Origin: Acidobacteriota bacterium
GTDB taxonomy: Bacteria; Acidobacteriota; Terriglobia; UBA7540
Direction of reading: 5' to 3'
Assembly: GCA_021827245.1 (NCBI GenBank)
Contig: JAKAWN010000109.1
Location: forward strand, 1-16,889
DNA length: 16,889 nucleotides
Shown: positions 15,345 through 16,889 of the stretch, piece after piece
Layout of the letters: each line of letters starts with the position of its first letter
Numbering within the stretch: position 1 is the stretch's first letter
Translations under genes and position numbers: made by a program
Notes under the pieces: model-generated
Databases searched by the model: none
Seen by the model: only the letters and a program-made list of their open reading frames with translations
What the model was told of the DNA's origin: nothing

Positions 15345-16330
15345 TGGAAACTTTCGAATACGCAAGTCCACTGAGTGTGCAGGACGCCGTCCGATTGCTC
15401 GGAGACGCCTGGGGCGGCACGGAGATTATGGCAGGCGGAACGGATCTCATCAGCGCGATGAAAGACCGGATCATGACCCCTAAGCGCGTGGTGAGCCTGA
15501 AAAAAGTGAAGGGGCTGGACCGCATCGAGTTCAGTTCCCGATCGGGACTGCGAATGGGTGCATTGGCCACCATTCGCCAGCTTCTGGATAATAATGATGC
15601 CAAGCAGCATTACCCGGGTCTGGTTCAGGCGGCAGACGGTATTCGCGGCGAGCAGATGCGCCATATGGGAACCGTCGGCGGCGAACTACTCCAGCGTCCC
15701 CGTGACTGGTACTTTCGCAACGGGTATGGCTTGCTAGCGATGCACAACGGCAAGTCGCTGATCCCTGACGGCCAGAATTACTACGACGCCATTCTGGGGA
15801 ATTCGGGGCCGGCCTATTTTGTGAGCCCGTCAATGCTTGCTCCCATTCTCATTGGCCTTGATGCCAGGGTGACGTTGCACGGGCCGAGTGGGAACCGCGA
15901 GGTGGCACTTAGCAAGTTCTACAGAGCACCGCAGTCTGAAGGCGAGCGCGAATACACGATCAGGCCGGACGAAATCCTGACGGAGATCGTGGTGCCCCCT
16001 TCTCGCGGTGCCAAGACGGCCACCTACGAAATTCGCGAGAAGGAAGGCCTTGACTGGCCACTGGTGGCTGCCTCCGTAGCCTTGCAGATGGAAGGCAACA
16101 CCGTGAAGAGCGCCCGCGTGGTTCTGGGGCATGTTGCGCCCGTGCCCTGGCCCTCACCTGAGGCTGATGAAACCCTCCGGGGAAAAACTTTTACCGAAGA
16201 GATTGCGGATGCAGCAGGCAAGGCCGCAGTGAGCAAAGCGAAGCCACTCAGCCAGAACGGTTACAAAGTCCAACTGGCTCGCGTCGCCGTGAAGCGCGCT
16301 CTGATGCGTGCTGTGAAAGGAGAAGCGTGA
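15344..16330 (+). CDS. FAD-binding subunit of the molybdenum hydroxylase, cysteine-free PaoB-like
   Basis: The 328-residue protein belongs to the CoxM/PaoB flavoprotein family. The FAD loop is MAGGTDLISA (30-35 core), with GALATIRQL and the second FAD motif HMGTVGGELLQRPRDWYFR (about 108-126). The C-terminal lobe ends with LGHVAPVPWPSPEADETLRG. PaoB and many relatives have a 4Fe-4S cluster held by cysteines directly after this second motif (LLQRPRCWYFR, then CLRKGG, then a C before the conserved DN-HAILG). Here the first position is D122, a short stretch is missing, and the whole protein contains no cysteine. The family elsewhere is unambiguous (YYDAILGNSGPAYFVSPS). Electrons would pass from the 2Fe-2S subunit to FAD here. 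Start ATG overlaps the previous stop by one base. Confidence 0.9.
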   Translation: METFEYASPLSVQDAVRLLGDAWGGTEIMAGGTDLISAMKDRIMTPKRVVSLKKVKGLDRIEFSSRSGLRMGALATIRQLLDNNDAKQHYPGLVQAADGIRGEQMRHMGTVGGELLQRPRDWYFRNGYGLLAMHNGKSLIPDGQNYYDAILGNSGPAYFVSPSMLAPILIGLDARVTLHGPSGNREVALSKFYRAPQSEGEREYTIRPDEILTEIVVPPSRGAKTATYEIREKEGLDWPLVAASVALQMEGNTVKSARVVLGHVAPVPWPSPEADETLRGKTFTEEIADAAGKAAVSKAKPLSQNGYKVQLARVAVKRALMRAVKGEA

Positions 16331-16332
16331 TT

Positions 16333-16551
16333 ATGCCTGAGCCTTTGAATCTGAACACTATCAGCCACGCAGCGTGCCGTTGCCTTCACTCGAAGGAAAT
16401 GTTCGTCCAGGCCGAACCTGATCCCAGGATACCCAGCATGAGCAGCGGCATCTACTGGTGCGTCCACACCTATAACTGCCTGGGGCCAGACGGCCAGGTC
16501 GCGGACCCCGAGAGCTGCAAACCCGGCCGGGGTTGCTACGATCCGCTCTGA
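16333..16551 (+). CDS. small six-cysteine protein, last gene of the Mo-hydroxylase operon
   Basis: From ATG 16333 the product is 72 residues (74 from GTG 16327, which overlaps the previous stop). It has six cysteines, arranged ACRCLH near residue 15, then YWCVHTYNCLGPDG, PESCKPG and RGCYDPL, plus three histidines beside them. There is no signal peptide or membrane helix. A ribosome site AAGGAG (about 16319-16324) lies close to either start; both are possible. I do not recognise a family. The cysteines could bind Zn or an Fe-S cluster or form disulfides if it reaches the periplasm. Because the FAD subunit just upstream lacks its usual Fe-S cysteines, a role in electron transfer or in that subunit's assembly is worth testing. 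This is inference from context only. Confidence 0.75.
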   Translation: MPEPLNLNTISHAACRCLHSKEMFVQAEPDPRIPSMSSGIYWCVHTYNCLGPDGQVADPESCKPGRGCYDPL

Positions 16552-16554
16552 CGT

Positions 16555-16639
16555 GCATTATTCATGAAATTTGCGCCGTGGAGGGCGGAGTTTTCAACCT
16601 CGCCCTCCTGGCGATTCTTGATCATTTCATGAATAATGC
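16555..16639. repeat. 85-bp palindromic element with perfect 16-bp arms and an inner hairpin
   Basis: GCATTATTCATGAAAT (16555-16570) and its exact reverse complement (16624-16639) flank a second stem: CGCC-GT-GGAGGGCG (16574-16587) with CGCCCTCC-T-GGCG (16601-16613), around a 13-base loop. It begins 3 bp after the stop of the six-cysteine protein. It may work as a bidirectional terminator of the operon or be a MITE/REP-like repeat. No target duplication is seen at its ends. Confidence 0.7.
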
Positions 16640-16804
16640 GGCCTCAGCCCACGCCTCGTTTGCAGGCTGCTTTGTGGCCACGTTTGGCGTGCCACAGGGA
16701 GTACAGACTCGAAGATACGCCTTTCCACGGACGACCTCCCCAACGGGGACACACCATTGATCCTCCTATGATGTTTGTCTACTCCAACCGAGCAGAAGTC
16801 GTTG
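16640..16804. other. non-coding stretch beside the partial transposase
   Basis: No supported gene. It lies between the palindromic element and the 3' end of the transposase-like gene, so it may be the end of an insertion sequence. No terminal inverted repeat could be tested because the other end is outside the window. The TTGGCCTTGGCCAA near 16810-16825 is a palindromic run within the gene's end, not here. Confidence 0.35.
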
Positions 16805-16889
16805 TTAAGCTTTGGCCTTGGCCAAAACAAAGTTGGGAAAATCCTCGAAGACCCAGTTGTTCTTGAGTGTCTGATAGATGATGCCGAGG
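16805..16889 (-). CDS. probable transposase C-terminus, cut by window edge
   Basis: The minus-strand frame from the right edge reads LGIIYQTLKNNWVFEDF, ends KAKA and stops with TAA at 16805-16807; 27 residues are visible. The R/K-L-G-I-I-Y-x-T-L-K-N-N-W pattern resembles the tail of some transposases, possibly IS110-like, but so short a fragment is weak evidence. The upstream part of the gene is outside the window. Confidence 0.35.
   Translation of the reverse strand, partial: LGIIYQTLKNNWVFEDFPNFVLAKAKA

Noticed and set aside
1..16889. CRISPR array or short regularly spaced repeats
   Set aside because: No repeat-spacer pattern was seen anywhere; only the short TCAAGAA copies and the single palindromic element.

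Overview
The window looks like a stretch of a medium-to-high-GC bacterial chromosome. It has generous non-coding spacers, a periplasmic molybdenum hydroxylase operon, an RND efflux operon and small regulators. The mix, and an XRE protein and flagellin remnant of a style I associate with that group, suggest a soil-type Acidobacteriota. No 16S or marker gene is present, so this is inference.

Left part (1-2363, minus strand): a three-gene operon. In transcription order it encodes a short coiled-coil protein, a SAM methyltransferase of the CmoB/DUF1698-like type, and a large glycosyltransferase that runs off the left edge. The glycosyltransferase joins a GT2 domain to the beginning of a GT4 domain. 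The set looks like a glycan-assembly cluster.

Region 2364-5300 is a gene graveyard with one intact gene. After about 860 bp without a recognisable gene there is a sigma-28-like promoter, a 5' leader with a good ribosome site, and a decayed flagellin N-terminus with two in-frame stops. An intact EAL-HDOD signalling protein gene follows. Next comes the C-terminal remnant of a tyrosine recombinase, also with in-frame stops. It abuts the 3' end of a tRNA-Gly/tRNA-Cys pair on the minus strand, which has a consensus promoter. This is what a decayed integrative element beside a tRNA would leave.

Middle (5733-12357): a one-helix membrane protein, an XRE regulator with a probably leaderless promoter, a double-SIS sugar-phosphate-binding protein, a 457-bp spacer, and an RND pump operon (lipoprotein adaptor plus MdtB/MdtC-like permease, ATGA overlap).

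Right part (12539-16551): a tightly coupled four-gene operon. It encodes a Tat-exported 2Fe-2S subunit, a molybdopterin subunit, an FAD subunit and a small six-cysteine protein. The first three resemble the E. coli PaoABC aldehyde oxidoreductase, but in the order 2Fe-2S, Mo, FAD. The FAD subunit contains no cysteine, although it keeps the segment that carries 4Fe-4S ligands in PaoB-type relatives, and the next gene encodes a tiny cysteine-rich protein. That pairing is the most interesting candidate here. An 85-bp palindromic element with perfect 16-bp arms follows the operon. The right edge holds the last 27 residues of what is probably a transposase on the minus strand.
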